64,000 bases of DNA, from assembly GCF_017312725.1 (NCBI RefSeq), contig NZ_BOPO01000028.1:53811-117810 (forward strand). The letters run 5' to 3'. Positions within the stretch are counted from its first letter, which is position 1. Every line of letters begins with the position of its first letter. The translations under genes were made by a program, and so were the position numbers. This stretch comes from Actinocatenispora comari (GTDB lineage: Bacteria; Actinomycetota; Actinomycetes; Mycobacteriales; Micromonosporaceae). Shown here in pieces: positions 1 through 9,543 of this stretch. Under the pieces are notes generated by a model. That model was not told the origin of the DNA. It did no database searches and was given only the letters and a program-made list of their open reading frames with translations.

Positions 1-584
1 TGACCGTGGTGCAGGCCGGACCGTGCGTCGTCACCCAGGTCCGTACCGAGGACAAGGACGGCTACTCGGCCGTGCAGCTGGCGTTCGGTTCGATCGACCC
101 GCGCAAGGTGAACAAGCCGCGGGCCGGCCACTTCGCCAAGGCGGGCGTCACGCCGCGCCGGTACGTGGTGGAGATCCGCACCAGCGATGCCGCCGAGTAC
201 GAGCTGGGCGCCGAGGTCACGCTGAACGACTTCGACGGCGTCGGCCTGGTCGACGTGACCGGCCGTACCAAGGGCAAGGGCTTCGCCGGTGTGATGAAGC
301 GGCACGGCTTCCACGGCCTGAAGGCCTCGCACGGCGTCGAGCGCAAGCACCGTTCGCCGGGCTCGATCGGCGGTTGTGCCACTCCGGGTCGCGTCTTCAA
401 GGGCGTGCGGATGGCCGGCCGGATGGGCTCCGACCGGTTCACCGCGCAGAACCTCTCGATCGTCGACGTCGACACGGAGAACAACCTCCTGCTGGTCAAG
501 GGCGCGATCCCCGGCCCGACGAACGGGCTGGTGCTGATCCGCACCGCGGCCAAGCAGGCGCTGCGCAAGGGCGGTGTCAAGTGA
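1..584 (+). CDS. rplC: 50S ribosomal protein L3 (5' end cut by window)
   Basis: Large-subunit protein that binds the 3' domain of 23S rRNA near the peptidyl transferase centre and helps start 50S assembly. The reading frame is open from base 3, so the true start lies left of the window; about 193 residues are visible and roughly the first 25 of a normal L3 are missing. The visible part starts [10 protein letters not shown] and carries the L3 motif [17 protein letters not shown] near residues 88-105. Its TGA stop overlaps the GTG start of rplD, so the two are translationally coupled. It is the first visible gene of the S10 operon. The GTG at base 6 is internal and should not be used as the start. 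Confidence 0.97.
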   Translation, partial: TVVQAGPCVVTQVRTEDKDGYSAVQLAFGSIDPRKVNKPRAGHFAKAGVTPRRYVVEIRTSDAAEYELGAEVTLNDFDGVGLVDVTGRTKGKGFAGVMKRHGFHGLKASHGVERKHRSPGSIGGCATPGRVFKGVRMAGRMGSDRFTAQNLSIVDVDTENNLLLVKGAIPGPTNGLVLIRTAAKQALRKGGVK

Positions 585-1243
585 CTGAGGTGAAGGTACT
601 GGACCGCGAGGGCAAGGACGCCGGTTCGGCCGAGCTGCCCGACGACATCTTCGACGTCCAGGCGAACATCCCGCTGATGCACCAGGTCGTGGTGGCTCAG
701 CTGGCCGCGGCCCGGCAGGGTACGCACAAGGCCAAGACCCGCGGCGAGGTCTCCGGCGGCGGCAAGAAGCCGTACCGGCAGAAGGGCACCGGCCGGGCCC
801 GTCAGGGCTCGACCCGGGCGCCGCAGTTCGCCGGCGGTGGCACCGTGCACGGCCCCGTACCGCGGGACTACGCGCAGCGCACCCCCAAGAAGATGAAGCG
901 CGCGGCACTGCGCGGCGCGCTGTCCGACCGGGCGCGTGCCGAGCAGGTGTTCGTCGTCTCCTCGCTGGTCGAGGGCGACGCCCCGAGCACGAAGAGCGCG
1001 CTGGCCGCGCTGCGCCAGGTGACCAAGGCCGCCCGCGTGCTGGTCGCGGTCGCTCGCGAGGACGAGCTGACCTGGAAGAGCCTGCGCAACGCCCCCGAGG
1101 TGCACCTGCTCGCCGCCGACCAGCTCAACACGTACGACGTGCTGGTCAACGACGACGTGGTGTTCGTCGGCGACGCGCTCGACGAGTTCCTCGGCGTGCA
1201 GGGGCACGGTTCGGCCTCGGCGAGTGAGGAGGAGCAGGCATGA
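581..1243 (+). CDS. rplD: 50S ribosomal protein L4
   Basis: Large-subunit protein lining the peptide exit tunnel; in Escherichia coli L4 also represses its own S10 operon, which cannot be judged here because the operon leader lies outside the window. The product is 220 residues from a GTG that overlaps the rplC stop as GTGA. The frame is open much further upstream, but that part is antisense-like filler overlapping rplC. The tunnel-loop region rich in Gly, Lys and Arg ([19 protein letters not shown]) lies near residues 60-80. The tail is acidic (SASEEEQA). It overlaps the start of rplW by 4 bases. Confidence 0.97.
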   Translation: MTEVKVLDREGKDAGSAELPDDIFDVQANIPLMHQVVVAQLAAARQGTHKAKTRGEVSGGGKKPYRQKGTGRARQGSTRAPQFAGGGTVHGPVPRDYAQRTPKKMKRAALRGALSDRARAEQVFVVSSLVEGDAPSTKSALAALRQVTKAARVLVAVAREDELTWKSLRNAPEVHLLAADQLNTYDVLVNDDVVFVGDALDEFLGVQGHGSASASEEEQA

Positions 1244-1548
1244 GCGGCGTGAGCTTCAACGACCCGCGCGACGTGATCGACAAGCCGGTCGTCTCGGAGA
1301 AGAGTTACGGCCTGCTGGACCAGAACAAGTACACGTTCCTGGTCCACCCGGACTCGAACAAGACGCAGATCAAGATCGCGATCCAGCAGATCTTCAACGT
1401 GAAGGTGCTGTCGGTCAACACGATCAACCGGCAGGGCAAGCGCAAGCGCACCCGGACCGGTTTCGGGAAGCGCAAGGACACCAAGCGGGCGATCGTGACC
1501 CTCGCTCCGGGCGACCGGATCGAGGCGTTCGGCGGCCCGGTTTCCTGA
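1240..1548 (+). CDS. rplW: 50S ribosomal protein L23
   Basis: L23 sits at the mouth of the exit tunnel and is the docking point for trigger factor and the signal recognition particle. The product is 102 residues, normal for the family, with the basic tip [22 protein letters not shown] near residues 65-85. The ATG start overlaps the rplD stop (ATGA), supporting the choice. A 57-base gap follows before rplB, with a purine-rich ribosome binding site just before that start. Confidence 0.97.
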   Translation: MSGVSFNDPRDVIDKPVVSEKSYGLLDQNKYTFLVHPDSNKTQIKIAIQQIFNVKVLSVNTINRQGKRKRTRTGFGKRKDTKRAIVTLAPGDRIEAFGGPVS

Positions 1549-1605
1549 CAGCGGCGCGCCGGTACCGAATCTGATGGACACCGGCCTTGAGGTAGAGAGA
1601 GAACG

Positions 1606-2442
1606 ATGGGCATCCGCAAGTACAAGCCGACCACGCCGGGTCGTCGCGGCTCGTCCGTGGCCGACTTCGCGGAAATCACGCGAAGCACGCCGGAGAAGTC
1701 GCTGCTGCGTCCGCTGCACAACAAGGGCGGCCGCAACGCGCAGGGCAAGATCACCCAACGTCGGCAGGGTGGTGGGCACAAGCGGCAGTACCGCCTGATC
1801 GACTTCCGTCGCAACGACAAGGACGGCATCCCGGCCAAGGTCGCGCACATCGAGTACGACCCGAACCGCACCGCCCGCATCGCGCTGCTGCACTTCGCCG
1901 ACGGCACCAAGCGCTACATCCTGGCGCCGCGGAACCTCGGCCAGGGCGCGACCGTCGAGTCCGGCCCGGCCGCCGACATCCAGCCCGGCAACAACAAGCC
2001 GCTGCGCAACATCCCGGTCGGTACCACGGTGCACGCCGTGGAGCTGCGGCCCGGCGGCGGCGCGAAGCTGGGCCGGTCCGCCGGCGCCAGCATCCAGCTG
2101 CAGGCCAAGGAGGGCATGTACGCCACGCTGCGGCTGCCTTCCGGTGAGACCCGGATGGTCGACGTGCGCTGCCGCGCCACGATCGGCGAGGTCGGCAACG
2201 CCGAGCAGTCGAACATCAACTGGGGCAAGGCCGGCCGGATGCGCTGGAAGGGCCGGCGGCCGAAGGTTCGTGGTGTCGCGATGAACCCGGTTGACCACCC
2301 GCACGGCGGTGGTGAGGGCAAGACCTCCGGTGGTCGTAACCCGGTCAACCCGAACGGTAAGCCCGAGGGCCGGACCCGGCGTCAGGGCAAGGAGTCCGAC
2401 CGGCTCATCGTTCGTCGTCGTTACGCCAACCGGAAGCGCTAG
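1606..2442 (+). CDS. rplB: 50S ribosomal protein L2
   Basis: L2 is needed for subunit association and for the peptidyl transferase centre. The product is 278 residues, full length, with the conserved C-terminal motif [20 protein letters not shown] near residues 223-242 that contains the functionally important histidine. The ATG is preceded by GAGAGAGAACG, a plausible ribosome binding site. It is followed by rpsS after 8 bases, so the genes are clearly cotranscribed. Confidence 0.98.
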   Translation: MGIRKYKPTTPGRRGSSVADFAEITRSTPEKSLLRPLHNKGGRNAQGKITQRRQGGGHKRQYRLIDFRRNDKDGIPAKVAHIEYDPNRTARIALLHFADGTKRYILAPRNLGQGATVESGPAADIQPGNNKPLRNIPVGTTVHAVELRPGGGAKLGRSAGASIQLQAKEGMYATLRLPSGETRMVDVRCRATIGEVGNAEQSNINWGKAGRMRWKGRRPKVRGVAMNPVDHPHGGGEGKTSGGRNPVNPNGKPEGRTRRQGKESDRLIVRRRYANRKR

Positions 2443-2450
2443 GAGTAGGG

Positions 2451-2732
2451 ATGCCTCGCAGCCTCAAGAAGGGCCCCTTCGTCGACGACCACCTGATGAA
2501 GAAGGTGGAAGTCCAGAACGACAAGGGCACCAAGAACGTCATCAAGACCTGGTCTCGCCGGTCCACGATCACGCCCGAGATGCTCGGTCACACGATCGCG
2601 GTGCACAACGGCCGCAAGCACATCCCGGTGTTCATCACCGAGGCGATGGTCGGGCACAAGCTCGGCGAGTTCGCGCTGACCCGCACGTTCAAGGGTCACG
2701 AGAAGGACGACAGGAAGAGCCGGCGTCGCTGA
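2451..2732 (+). CDS. rpsS: 30S ribosomal protein S19
   Basis: S19 is in the head of the small subunit, bound to 16S rRNA with S13 and close to the A-site tRNA. The 93-residue product starts [19 protein letters not shown], the typical family beginning, and contains [30 protein letters not shown] ahead of the ATG includes a good ribosome binding site. It belongs to the S10 operon between rplB and rplV, the usual order. Confidence 0.98.
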   Translation: MPRSLKKGPFVDDHLMKKVEVQNDKGTKNVIKTWSRRSTITPEMLGHTIAVHNGRKHIPVFITEAMVGHKLGEFALTRTFKGHEKDDRKSRRR

Positions 2733-2795
2733 CCTGCGGGTCGCCCGAGACGCTGACGTACGAATCGATACGAGGAAACGAGCAAGGGGACAGCG

Positions 2796-3317
2796 ATGCC
2801 AACTAAGGGCGACGCTACTGCGCCTCCCGGCGCGCGGGCGGTTGCGCGACACGTGCGCACCTCGCCGATGAAGGCGCGCCGTGTGGTCAACCTCGTTCGC
2901 GGGATGTCCGCGAAGGAGGCCCTCACGGTGCTCAAGTTCGCCCCCCAGGCAGCCAGCGAGCCGGTCTACAAGGTGGTTGCCTCCGCGATCGCCAACGCCG
3001 AGAACAACGAGCGGCTGGACCCGGATTCGTTGCTCATCAGCGAGGCGTACGTCGACGAGGGGCCGACACTGCGGCGCTTCCGTCCGCGTGCCCAGGGTCG
3101 GGCGTACCGGATCCGCAAGCGCACCTGCCACATCACGATCGTGGTGGAGAGCGTGCAGGCGGCTCCGGCGGACCGGAAGGGCGCCAAGAAGGCGGCGGCG
3201 AAGAAGGCCGCGCCGGCGAAGAAGGCGGCCGAGCCGGCGGCGAGCGCCGAGGGCGAGGCTACGACGGCCGCGGCGGCAGAAGCCACGACGGCCGGCGAGA
3301 AGGAGAGCGCGGAGTAA
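2796..3317 (+). CDS. rplV: 50S ribosomal protein L22 with a long Lys/Ala tail
   Basis: L22 lines the exit tunnel and is a target site for macrolide resistance changes. The first 120 residues are ordinary L22 ([40 protein letters not shown]). The product is 173 residues, some 50 more than usual, because of a low-complexity tail made of [17 protein letters not shown] and an Ala/Thr/Glu stretch. Such tails are seen in other actinobacterial ribosomal proteins and are probably disordered and surface exposed. The stop overlaps the rpsC start (TAATG), so translation is coupled. Confidence 0.97.
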   Translation: MPTKGDATAPPGARAVARHVRTSPMKARRVVNLVRGMSAKEALTVLKFAPQAASEPVYKVVASAIANAENNERLDPDSLLISEAYVDEGPTLRRFRPRAQGRAYRIRKRTCHITIVVESVQAAPADRKGAKKAAAKKAAPAKKAAEPAASAEGEATTAAAAEATTAGEKESAE

Positions 3318-4147
3318 TGGGTCAGAAGGTCCACCCGCACGGGTTCCGGCTCGGTATCAGCACCGACTGGACCTCCCGGTGGTACGCGGACAAGCTGTAC
3401 AAGGACTACGTCGCCGAGGATGTCAAGATCCGTCGGATGATCTCCGGTGGCCTGGAGCGGGCCGGTATCTCCCGGGTCGACATCGAGCGCACCCGGGACC
3501 GGGTCCGCGTCGACATCCACTCCGCGCGACCCGGCATCGTGATCGGCCGCAAGGGCGCCGAGGCGGACCGCATCCGCGGTGAGCTGGAGAAGCTGACGAA
3601 GAAGCAGATCCAGCTCAACATCCTCGAGGTGAAGAACCCCGAGTCGGACGCGCAGCTCGTCGCGCAGGGCATCGCCGAGCAGCTGGCCCAGCGGGTCGCG
3701 TTCCGGCGGGCGATGCGCAAGGCGATCCAGTCGGCCATGCGCAACCCGATGGTCAAGGGCATCCGGGTGCAGTGCGGCGGCCGCCTCGGTGGCGCCGAGA
3801 TGTCGCGCTCGGAGTTCTACCGCGAGGGTCGCGTTCCGTTGCACACGCTGCGCGCGAACATCGACTACGGCTTCTTCGAGGCCCGGACCACCTTCGGCCG
3901 GATCGGCGTGAAGGTCTGGATCTACAAGGGCGAGGCCGTGCCGGGTCGCGAGCAGCCGGAGGTTCCGTCCGGCCGTCCGCGCCGGGACCGCAACGACCGT
4001 CCGCGGCGCACCCGTTCGGGTTCGTCCGGCACGACCGCCGGCGGTACCGAGGCGGGTCGCGCGGCTGCGGCCGAGCGCGGTCGCCCGGCGCCCGAGCCGG
4101 CTGCAACTTCGACGGCCCCCGCGGCCGAGAAGAGTCAGGAGGGCTGA
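3317..4147 (+). CDS. rpsC: 30S ribosomal protein S3 with an extended basic tail
   Basis: S3 forms part of the mRNA entry channel and its helicase. The product is 276 residues and begins [14 protein letters not shown], the standard start. It has a KH domain ([16 protein letters not shown], about residues 74-90) and the C-terminal S3 domain. After about residue 215 comes an extra tail rich in Arg, Pro and Gly ([14 protein letters not shown]) ending in Ala/Glu. The ATG overlaps the rplV stop and only 3 bases separate the stop from rplP. Confidence 0.97.
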   Translation: MGQKVHPHGFRLGISTDWTSRWYADKLYKDYVAEDVKIRRMISGGLERAGISRVDIERTRDRVRVDIHSARPGIVIGRKGAEADRIRGELEKLTKKQIQLNILEVKNPESDAQLVAQGIAEQLAQRVAFRRAMRKAIQSAMRNPMVKGIRVQCGGRLGGAEMSRSEFYREGRVPLHTLRANIDYGFFEARTTFGRIGVKVWIYKGEAVPGREQPEVPSGRPRRDRNDRPRRTRSGSSGTTAGGTEAGRAAAAERGRPAPEPAATSTAPAAEKSQEG

Positions 4148-4150
4148 GCA

Positions 4151-4576
4151 ATGCTGATTCCGCGTAAGCCCCCGAAGGGCTTCCGGAAGCCGCATCACCC
4201 GACGCGCCGCGGCAAGTCCAAGGGCGGCACCCGGGTGGCGTTCGGCGAGTTCGGCATCCAGGCGCTGGAGCCGGCGTACGTGACGAACCGGCAGATCGAG
4301 GCCGCACGTATCGCCATGACCCGGCACATCAAGCGTGGTGGCAAGGTCTGGATCACGATCTTCCCGGACCAGGCGCTGACCAAGAAGCCGGCCGAGACCC
4401 GGATGGGTTCCGGTAAGGGTTCGCCCGAGTGGTGGGTCGCCAACGTGAAGCCCGGTCGGGTGATGTTCGAGCTGTCGTTCCCGAACGAAGTGGTCGCGCG
4501 TGAGGCGCTGACCCGCGCGATCCACAAGCTTCCGATGAAGTGCCGGATCGTGAAGCGCGAAGTGGGTGAGGTCTGA
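4151..4576 (+). CDS. rplP: 50S ribosomal protein L16
   Basis: L16 organises the tRNA binding sites of the large subunit. The 141-residue product starts [20 protein letters not shown] and ends in the usual [20 protein letters not shown] block. The ribosome binding site GGAGGG lies within the end of rpsC. The TGA stop overlaps the ATG of rpmC (TGATGG), so both are translated together. Confidence 0.98.
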   Translation: MLIPRKPPKGFRKPHHPTRRGKSKGGTRVAFGEFGIQALEPAYVTNRQIEAARIAMTRHIKRGGKVWITIFPDQALTKKPAETRMGSGKGSPEWWVANVKPGRVMFELSFPNEVVAREALTRAIHKLPMKCRIVKREVGEV

Positions 4577-4806
4577 TGGCGGCTGGTACGCCTTCCGGTG
4601 AGCTGCGCGAGCTCGGCGACGAGGAGCTCGCGACGAAGCTCGGCGAGGCCAAGGCGGAGCTGTTCAACCTCCGCGTGCAGGGTGCCACCGGGCAGCTGGA
4701 CAACAACCGTCGGCTCCAGGTGGTACGCCGGGAGATCGCCCGGATCTACACGATCATGCGTGAGCGCGAGCTCGGCCTCAGCGCTGCGCCCAGCGAGGTT
4801 GCGTGA
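4576..4806 (+). CDS. rpmC: 50S ribosomal protein L29
   Basis: L29 lies near the tunnel exit beside L23. The 76-residue product has the two-helix family pattern, with LREL near the start and [36 protein letters not shown] as core. The ATG overlaps the rplP stop, and the TGA stop overlaps the rpsQ start. Length and composition are ordinary. Confidence 0.97.
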   Translation: MAAGTPSGELRELGDEELATKLGEAKAELFNLRVQGATGQLDNNRRLQVVRREIARIYTIMRERELGLSAAPSEVA

Positions 4807-5078
4807 TGAGCGAGCAGACGACAGAGCAGCGTGGCCGCCGCAAGGTCCGTGAGGGCCTGGTGGTCAGCGACAAGATGGACAAGACCGTCGTGGTCGCCGT
4901 GGAGGACCGGGTCAAGCACCCGCTGTACGGCAAGGTCATGCGGCGGACCAACAAGCTCAAGGCGCACGACGAGCAGAACCAGTGCGGTGTCGGCGACCGG
5001 GTGCGTCTGATGGAGACGCGTCCGCAGTCGGCGACGAAGCGGTGGCGGGTCGTCGAGATCCTGGAGAAGGCCAAGTAA
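4806..5078 (+). CDS. rpsQ: 30S ribosomal protein S17
   Basis: S17 is a primary 16S rRNA binding protein of the small-subunit body with an OB fold. The product is 90 residues from the ATG that overlaps the rpmC stop as TGATG; a GTG one codon earlier (4803) is an equally possible start. The core [22 protein letters not shown] is unmistakable. About 90 bases separate it from rplN, with no clear terminator, so it is read as the last gene of the S10 part with read-through into spc. Confidence 0.97.
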   Translation: MSEQTTEQRGRRKVREGLVVSDKMDKTVVVAVEDRVKHPLYGKVMRRTNKLKAHDEQNQCGVGDRVRLMETRPQSATKRWRVVEILEKAK

Positions 5079-5168
5079 AGCGAGCCGCCGTGACCCGGAA
5101 GCGGGCTGCGGCGGGACGTTCCGCCAGGCTTCGCGTCAGCGGAGGACCGGCAGACATCAGGAGTTGAC

Positions 5169-5537
5169 GTGATTCAGCAGGAGTCGCGACTGCGCGTCGC
5201 CGACAACACGGGTGCCAGGCAGATTCTGTGCATCCGGGTGCTCGGCGGCTCCGGTCGGCGCTACGCGAGCATCGGCGACGTCATCGTGGCCACCGTCAAG
5301 GACGCGATCCCGGGCGCCGGTGTGAAGAAGGGCGACGTGGTCAAGGCCGTGGTCGTCCGTACCGCCAAGGAAAAGCGCCGGCCGGATGGCTCGTACATCC
5401 GCTTCGACGAGAACGCAGCGGTCCTGATCCGGGACGGCGGGGACCCTCGGGGTACCCGCATCTTCGGGCCGGTCGGCCGGGAACTGCGCGACAAGAAGTT
5501 CATGAAGATCATCTCCCTGGCACCGGAGGTGTTGTGA
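5169..5537 (+). CDS. rplN: 50S ribosomal protein L14
   Basis: L14 forms an intersubunit bridge and is bound by the silencing factor RsfS. The 122-residue product begins [20 protein letters not shown], the family start, read from GTG. AGGAGT lies 6 bases upstream as a ribosome binding site. The stop overlaps the GTG of rplX. It opens the spc part of the cluster. Confidence 0.98.
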   Translation: MIQQESRLRVADNTGARQILCIRVLGGSGRRYASIGDVIVATVKDAIPGAGVKKGDVVKAVVVRTAKEKRRPDGSYIRFDENAAVLIRDGGDPRGTRIFGPVGRELRDKKFMKIISLAPEVL

Positions 5538-5854
5538 CCGTGAAGGTGAAGAAGGGCGACACGGTCCTCGTCATCGCCGGCAAGGACCGGGGCGCGAAGG
5601 GCAAGGTCATCGCGGCCTACCCGGAGCAGGACCGGGTTCTCGTCGAGGGCGTGAACCGAGTCAAGAAGCACACCAAGATCCAGACGTCCCAGCGCGGTTC
5701 CCAGAGTGGCGGCATCGTCACCCAGGAGGCGTCGATCCACGTCAGCAATGTGATGGTGGTCGACGGCGACGGGAACCCGACCCGCGTGGGTTACCGCAAG
5801 GACGAGTCCGGGCGCAACGTGCGGATCTCCCGGCGCTCCAAGAAGGACCTGTGA
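5534..5854 (+). CDS. rplX: 50S ribosomal protein L24
   Basis: L24 starts 50S assembly on the 5' domain of 23S rRNA and sits near the tunnel exit. The product is 106 residues from the GTG that overlaps the rplN stop; the open frame extends upstream but only over rplN. The KOW motif is seen early ([20 protein letters not shown], residues 5-24). Its TGA overlaps the start of rplE. Confidence 0.97.
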   Translation: MTVKVKKGDTVLVIAGKDRGAKGKVIAAYPEQDRVLVEGVNRVKKHTKIQTSQRGSQSGGIVTQEASIHVSNVMVVDGDGNPTRVGYRKDESGRNVRISRRSKKDL

Positions 5855-6423
5855 TGTCGACGGCAACTGATGAGAAGGTCACCCCGCGCCTGAAGCAGCG
5901 GTACCGGGCGGAGATCGCGGGCGGGATGGTCGAGAAGTTCGGCTACGCCAACCCGATGACCGTTCCCGGTCTGGTGAAGATCGTCGTCAACATGGGTGTC
6001 GGCGACGCGGCCCGGGACGCCAAGCTGATCGACGGCGCGGTGCGTGACCTGACCGCGATCACCGGCCAGAAGCCGCTGGTGCGGCGGGCGAAGAAGTCCA
6101 TCGCGCAGTTCAAGCTGCGCGAGGGGATGCCGATCGGCGCGAAGGTGACCCTGCGCGGCGACCGGATGTGGGAGTTCCTGGACCGGCTGCTGTCGATCTC
6201 GCTCCCGCGTATCCGTGACTTCCGCGGCCTGTCGGCGAAGCAGTTCGACGGCCACGGTAACTACACGTTCGGTCTCACCGAGCAGTCGGTCTTCCACGAG
6301 ATCGACCAGGACAAGATCGACCGTGTGCGCGGCATGGACATCACCGTGGTGACGTCCGCAACGACCGACGAGGAGGGCCGGCACCTGCTGCGGCTGCTGG
6401 GCTTCCCGTTCAAGGAGAACTGA
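5854..6423 (+). CDS. rplE: 50S ribosomal protein L5
   Basis: L5 binds 5S rRNA and contacts P-site tRNA and S13. The product is 189 residues, with [20 protein letters not shown] and the [21 protein letters not shown] block typical of the family. ATG at 5854 overlaps the rplX stop (TGATG); a GTG one codon earlier is possible. A single base separates it from rpsN. Confidence 0.97.
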   Translation: MSTATDEKVTPRLKQRYRAEIAGGMVEKFGYANPMTVPGLVKIVVNMGVGDAARDAKLIDGAVRDLTAITGQKPLVRRAKKSIAQFKLREGMPIGAKVTLRGDRMWEFLDRLLSISLPRIRDFRGLSAKQFDGHGNYTFGLTEQSVFHEIDQDKIDRVRGMDITVVTSATTDEEGRHLLRLLGFPFKEN

Positions 6424-6424
6424 C

Positions 6425-6610
6425 ATGGCCAAGAAGGCGCTAGTCATCAAGGCGGCGCGGAAGCCGAAGTTCTCCGCGCGTGCGTACACTCGCTGCCAGC
6501 GTTGCGGTCGCCCGCGGGCGGTCTACCGCAAGTTCGGGCTGTGCCGGGTGTGCATCCGTGAGATGGCGCACCGCGGCGAACTTCCCGGTGTGTCCAAGGC
6601 GTCCTGGTAA
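6425..6610 (+). CDS. rpsN: 30S ribosomal protein S14, zinc type
   Basis: S14 binds 16S rRNA in the head of the small subunit. The 61-residue product is the short zinc-binding form: Cys24, Cys27, Cys40 and Cys43 form two CxxC pairs (CQRC and CRVC). Actinobacteria often carry a second, zinc-free S14 elsewhere, induced when zinc is short; it is not in this window. It follows rplE after one base. Confidence 0.98.
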   Translation: MAKKALVIKAARKPKFSARAYTRCQRCGRPRAVYRKFGLCRVCIREMAHRGELPGVSKASW

Positions 6611-6681
6611 CAGCCGACGCTGGATAAGCAACGCCACAGGCCCGTGAGGCGGGAACCGGGGCGAGGAAGGCACCACATCAC

Positions 6682-7089
6682 ATGACGATGACCGATCCGA
6701 TCGCAGACATGTTGACGCGTCTGCGTAACGGCAACCAGGCATACCACGATGTCGTGGCGATGCCCTACTCGAAGATCAAGGCGAACATCGCCGAGGTCCT
6801 CAAGCAGGAGGGCTACGTCACGGGCTGGTCCGTCGAGGAACCGGCCGAGGGTACCGTCGGCAAGAAGCTGAGCGTCGAGCTGAAGTTCGGCCAGAACCGG
6901 GAGCGCAGCCTCGCCGGTATCCGTCGGGTCTCCAAGCCGGGCCTGCGGGTGTATGCGAAGGCAGACGAGCTGCCCCGGGTGCTCGGCGGTCTGGGCGTCG
7001 CGATCATCTCGACGTCGCAGGGGCTGCTGACCGACAGGCAGGCTCGCAAGCGCGGCGTGGGCGGGGAAGTCCTCGCCTACGTCTGGTAA
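6682..7089 (+). CDS. rpsH: 30S ribosomal protein S8
   Basis: S8 is a central 16S rRNA binder; in Escherichia coli it represses the spc operon by binding mRNA at rplE. The 135-residue product starts [22 protein letters not shown]; a second ATG two codons on is an alternative start. The C-terminal [26 protein letters not shown] is complete. A 71-base gap precedes it, with AGGAAGG as ribosome binding site. Confidence 0.97.
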   Translation: MTMTDPIADMLTRLRNGNQAYHDVVAMPYSKIKANIAEVLKQEGYVTGWSVEEPAEGTVGKKLSVELKFGQNRERSLAGIRRVSKPGLRVYAKADELPRVLGGLGVAIISTSQGLLTDRQARKRGVGGEVLAYVW

Positions 7090-7104
7090 GGGAGTTGCTG
7101 AGCC

Positions 7105-7641
7105 ATGTCTCGGATTGGACGTAAGCCGATCCCGGTCCCGGCCGGCGTGGACGTCAAGATCGACGGCGCCACGGTCGCGGTCAAGGGCCCGAAGGGCGAG
7201 CTGTCGCACACGCTCGCCGAACCGATCACCGCTCGCCTCGAGGACGGCACCATCTACGTGGAGCGGCCGAACGACGAGCGTCGTTCGCGCGCCCTGCACG
7301 GGCTGTCCCGGACGCTGGTGAACAACCTGGTCGTCGGCGTGACGGCGGGGTACGAGAAGGTGCTGGAGATCCAGGGCACCGGTTACCGGGTCCAGGCCAA
7401 GGGCCAGGACCTGGAGTTCGCGCTCGGGTTCTCGCACCCGGTCGTGGTCCCGGCTCCGGCCGGCATCACCTTCAGCGTGCAGAAGCCGACCCAGCTGACG
7501 GTCTCCGGTATCGACAAGCAGCAGGTCGGTGAGATCGCGGCGAACATCCGCAAGATCCGGCCGCCGGAGCCGTACAAGGGCAAGGGTGTGCGGTACCAGG
7601 GCGAGAACGTTCGCCGCAAGGCTGGAAAGGCGGGTAAGTAA
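7105..7641 (+). CDS. rplF: 50S ribosomal protein L6
   Basis: L6 sits near the factor-binding site at the base of the stalk. The 178-residue product starts [17 protein letters not shown] and holds the two L6 repeats, with [13 protein letters not shown] in the second and the C-terminal [17 protein letters not shown]. The TAA stop overlaps the ATG of rplR (TAATG). Confidence 0.98.
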   Translation: MSRIGRKPIPVPAGVDVKIDGATVAVKGPKGELSHTLAEPITARLEDGTIYVERPNDERRSRALHGLSRTLVNNLVVGVTAGYEKVLEIQGTGYRVQAKGQDLEFALGFSHPVVVPAPAGITFSVQKPTQLTVSGIDKQQVGEIAANIRKIRPPEPYKGKGVRYQGENVRRKAGKAGK

Positions 7642-8036
7642 TGGCTGCCACACTGGCCAACCGCAACTCGGCGAAGGGCGGTGCGGCGGCGCGCCGGATT
7701 TCCCGGAACCGCCGGCACTTCCGGGTGCGCAAGCGGGTCACCGGTACCGAGGTGCGTCCTCGGCTGGTCGTGACCCGTTCGCTGCGGCACATCTACGCGC
7801 AGGTCATCGACGACACCAAGGGCCACACGCTGGTCGCGGCGTCGACGCTCGATGGCACCCTGCGCGGCGCCGACGGCGACAAGAAGGACCAGGCCCGCAA
7901 GGTCGGCGAGCTGCTCGCCGAGCGGGCGAAGGGCGCGGGTGTGACCAAGGTGGTCTTCGACCGGGGCGGCAACGCCTACCACGGTCGGGTTGCCGCGCTT
8001 GCCGACGCCGCTCGGTCCGGTGGCTTGGAGTTCTAG
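7641..8036 (+). CDS. rplR: 50S ribosomal protein L18
   Basis: L18 binds 5S rRNA together with L5. The 131-residue product has the basic N-terminus and the conserved [20 protein letters not shown] and [26 protein letters not shown]. It begins on the rplF stop. A 63-base gap separates it from rpsE, carrying AAGAAAGG as ribosome binding site. Confidence 0.97.
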   Translation: MAATLANRNSAKGGAAARRISRNRRHFRVRKRVTGTEVRPRLVVTRSLRHIYAQVIDDTKGHTLVAASTLDGTLRGADGDKKDQARKVGELLAERAKGAGVTKVVFDRGGNAYHGRVAALADAARSGGLEF

Positions 8037-8099
8037 GAAACCGACCAGCATCGGGCCCGACCGGTCCGGTGACGAGGGACTTAAGAAAGGTAGCGCCTG

Positions 8100-8699
8100 A
8101 TGGCAGGTCCGCAGCGCCGTGGCGGATCCGGCGACAACCGCCGGGATCGCCGGGATGGCGGCCGTGGCGGCGCGGCCGCGGAGAAGACACCGCACCTCGA
8201 GCGGCTCGTCAAGATCAACCGCGTCGCCAAGGTCGTGCGAGGTGGCCGACGCTTCAGCTTCACCGCGCTGGTCGTGGTGGGTGACGGCGACGGTACCGTT
8301 GGTGTCGGATACGGAAAGGCCAAGGAGGTGCCCGCGGCGATCGCCAAGGGCGTCGAGGAGGCCAAGAAGCACTTCTTCAAGGTGCCGCGCATCGGTGCGA
8401 CGATCACCCACCCGGTGATCGGCGAGGATGCGGCCGGCGTCGTGATGCTCAAGCCGGCCAGCGCCGGTACCGGTGTGATCGCGGGCGGCCCGGTTCGTGC
8501 CGTGCTGGAGTGCGCCGGTATCCACGACGTGCTGTCCAAGAGCCTCGGCTCGTCCAACCCGATCAACATCGTGCACGCCACCGTGGCAGCCCTGAAGAGC
8601 CTGGAGTCTCCGGAGCAGGTGGCCGCGCGCCGTGGCCTGCCGCTGGAGGACGTGGCTCCGACCGCGATGCTGCGGACCCGTGCGGGCCTGGCGAGCTGA
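8100..8699 (+). CDS. rpsE: 30S ribosomal protein S5
   Basis: S5 helps decoding fidelity and mRNA unwinding, with S3 and S4, at the entry channel. The product is 199 residues; the first 35 are a Gly/Arg-rich extension ([21 protein letters not shown]) common in actinobacteria, followed by the double-stranded RNA binding domain and the S5 C-terminal domain ([20 protein letters not shown]). Neighbours rplR and rpmD are the normal partners. Confidence 0.97.
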   Translation: MAGPQRRGGSGDNRRDRRDGGRGGAAAEKTPHLERLVKINRVAKVVRGGRRFSFTALVVVGDGDGTVGVGYGKAKEVPAAIAKGVEEAKKHFFKVPRIGATITHPVIGEDAAGVVMLKPASAGTGVIAGGPVRAVLECAGIHDVLSKSLGSSNPINIVHATVAALKSLESPEQVAARRGLPLEDVAPTAMLRTRAGLAS

Positions 8700-8713
8700 A
8701 CGGGAGACATGAC

Positions 8714-8896
8714 ATGGCACGCCTGAAGGTCACCCAGGTCCGGTCCGTGATCGGGTCGAAGCAGAACCAGCGCGAGACGCTGCGCAGCCTCGGCCTGAAG
8801 CGGATCAACGACGTGGTGGTCAAGGAGGACCGTCCGGAGATCCGGGGCATGGTCCGTACCGTGACCCACCTCGTGCAGGTTGAGGAGGTGGAGTAG
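8714..8896 (+). CDS. rpmD: 50S ribosomal protein L30
   Basis: Small 60-residue large-subunit protein. The sequence starts [20 protein letters not shown] and ends with HLVQVEEVE, both typical. The frame is open further upstream inside rpsE, but the start is fixed by family alignment and by GGGAGACATGAC just before the ATG. Two bases separate it from rplO. Confidence 0.97.
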   Translation: MARLKVTQVRSVIGSKQNQRETLRSLGLKRINDVVVKEDRPEIRGMVRTVTHLVQVEEVE

Positions 8897-8898
8897 CG

Positions 8899-9342
8899 AT
8901 GGCGCTCAAGGTGCATCACCTGCGCCCGGCTCCGGGTGCGAAGACCGCCAAGGTGCGGGTCGGCCGCGGTGAGGGCTCGAAGGGCAAGACCGCCGGCCGC
9001 GGTACGAAGGGCACCAAGGCCCGGAAGAACGTACCGGCGTACTTCGAGGGTGGGCAGATGCCCATCCACATGCGGCTGCCGAAGCTGAAGGGCTTCAAGA
9101 ACCGGTTCAAGGTCACCTACCAGGTGGTCAACCTGGACCGGCTGGCCGCCCTGTTCCCGAACGGTGGCGAGATCGGCCCGGTCGAGCTGGCCAAGGCCGG
9201 CGCGGTGCGCGCCGGTGAGCTGGTGAAGGTGCTGGGTTCCGGCGACCTCGGTGGCGTCAAGCTCCAGGTCACGGCGCACGCGTTCAGCGGCGCCGCCAAG
9301 GAGAAGATCACCGCCGCCGGTGGTTCGGTCACCGAGCTGTAA
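8899..9342 (+). CDS. rplO: 50S ribosomal protein L15
   Basis: L15 is an assembly protein of the large subunit. The 147-residue product has the Gly/Lys-rich N-terminal extension ([21 protein letters not shown]) and the folded C-terminal domain from about residue 70. GGAGG ends 12 bases before the ATG. A strong hairpin 14 bases after the stop marks the end of the S10-spc run; secY is often joined to this operon elsewhere. Confidence 0.97.
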   Translation: MALKVHHLRPAPGAKTAKVRVGRGEGSKGKTAGRGTKGTKARKNVPAYFEGGQMPIHMRLPKLKGFKNRFKVTYQVVNLDRLAALFPNGGEIGPVELAKAGAVRAGELVKVLGSGDLGGVKLQVTAHAFSGAAKEKITAAGGSVTEL

Positions 9343-9355
9343 GTGAAGCAATTTG

Positions 9356-9398
9356 CCGCGCCGTTGTGAGCCCCACCAGGGCGTTCACAACGGCGCGG
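9356..9398 (+). terminator. Hairpin terminator between rplO and secY
   Basis: Perfect 14-bp stem (9356-9369 with 9385-9398; arm CCGCGCCGTTGTGA) and a 15-base loop. It lacks a long T run, as is common in this kind of genome. It separates spc from secY, which then needs its own promoter; TAGAGT at 9455-9460 is a weak -10 candidate with no convincing -35. Confidence 0.7.
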
Positions 9399-9543
9399 TC
9401 TCATGTCGGTACGGAAGTGGCCGGCACGGATACCGCCGTAAACGCCCGTACTGTTAGAGTCGCCCCCGGACCCCGGCCATGCCGTGGGCGAAGTTCTCGA
9501 CACGCACCGCCGCGTCGGCGGTCAGTCTGCGCAGGAGGAACAG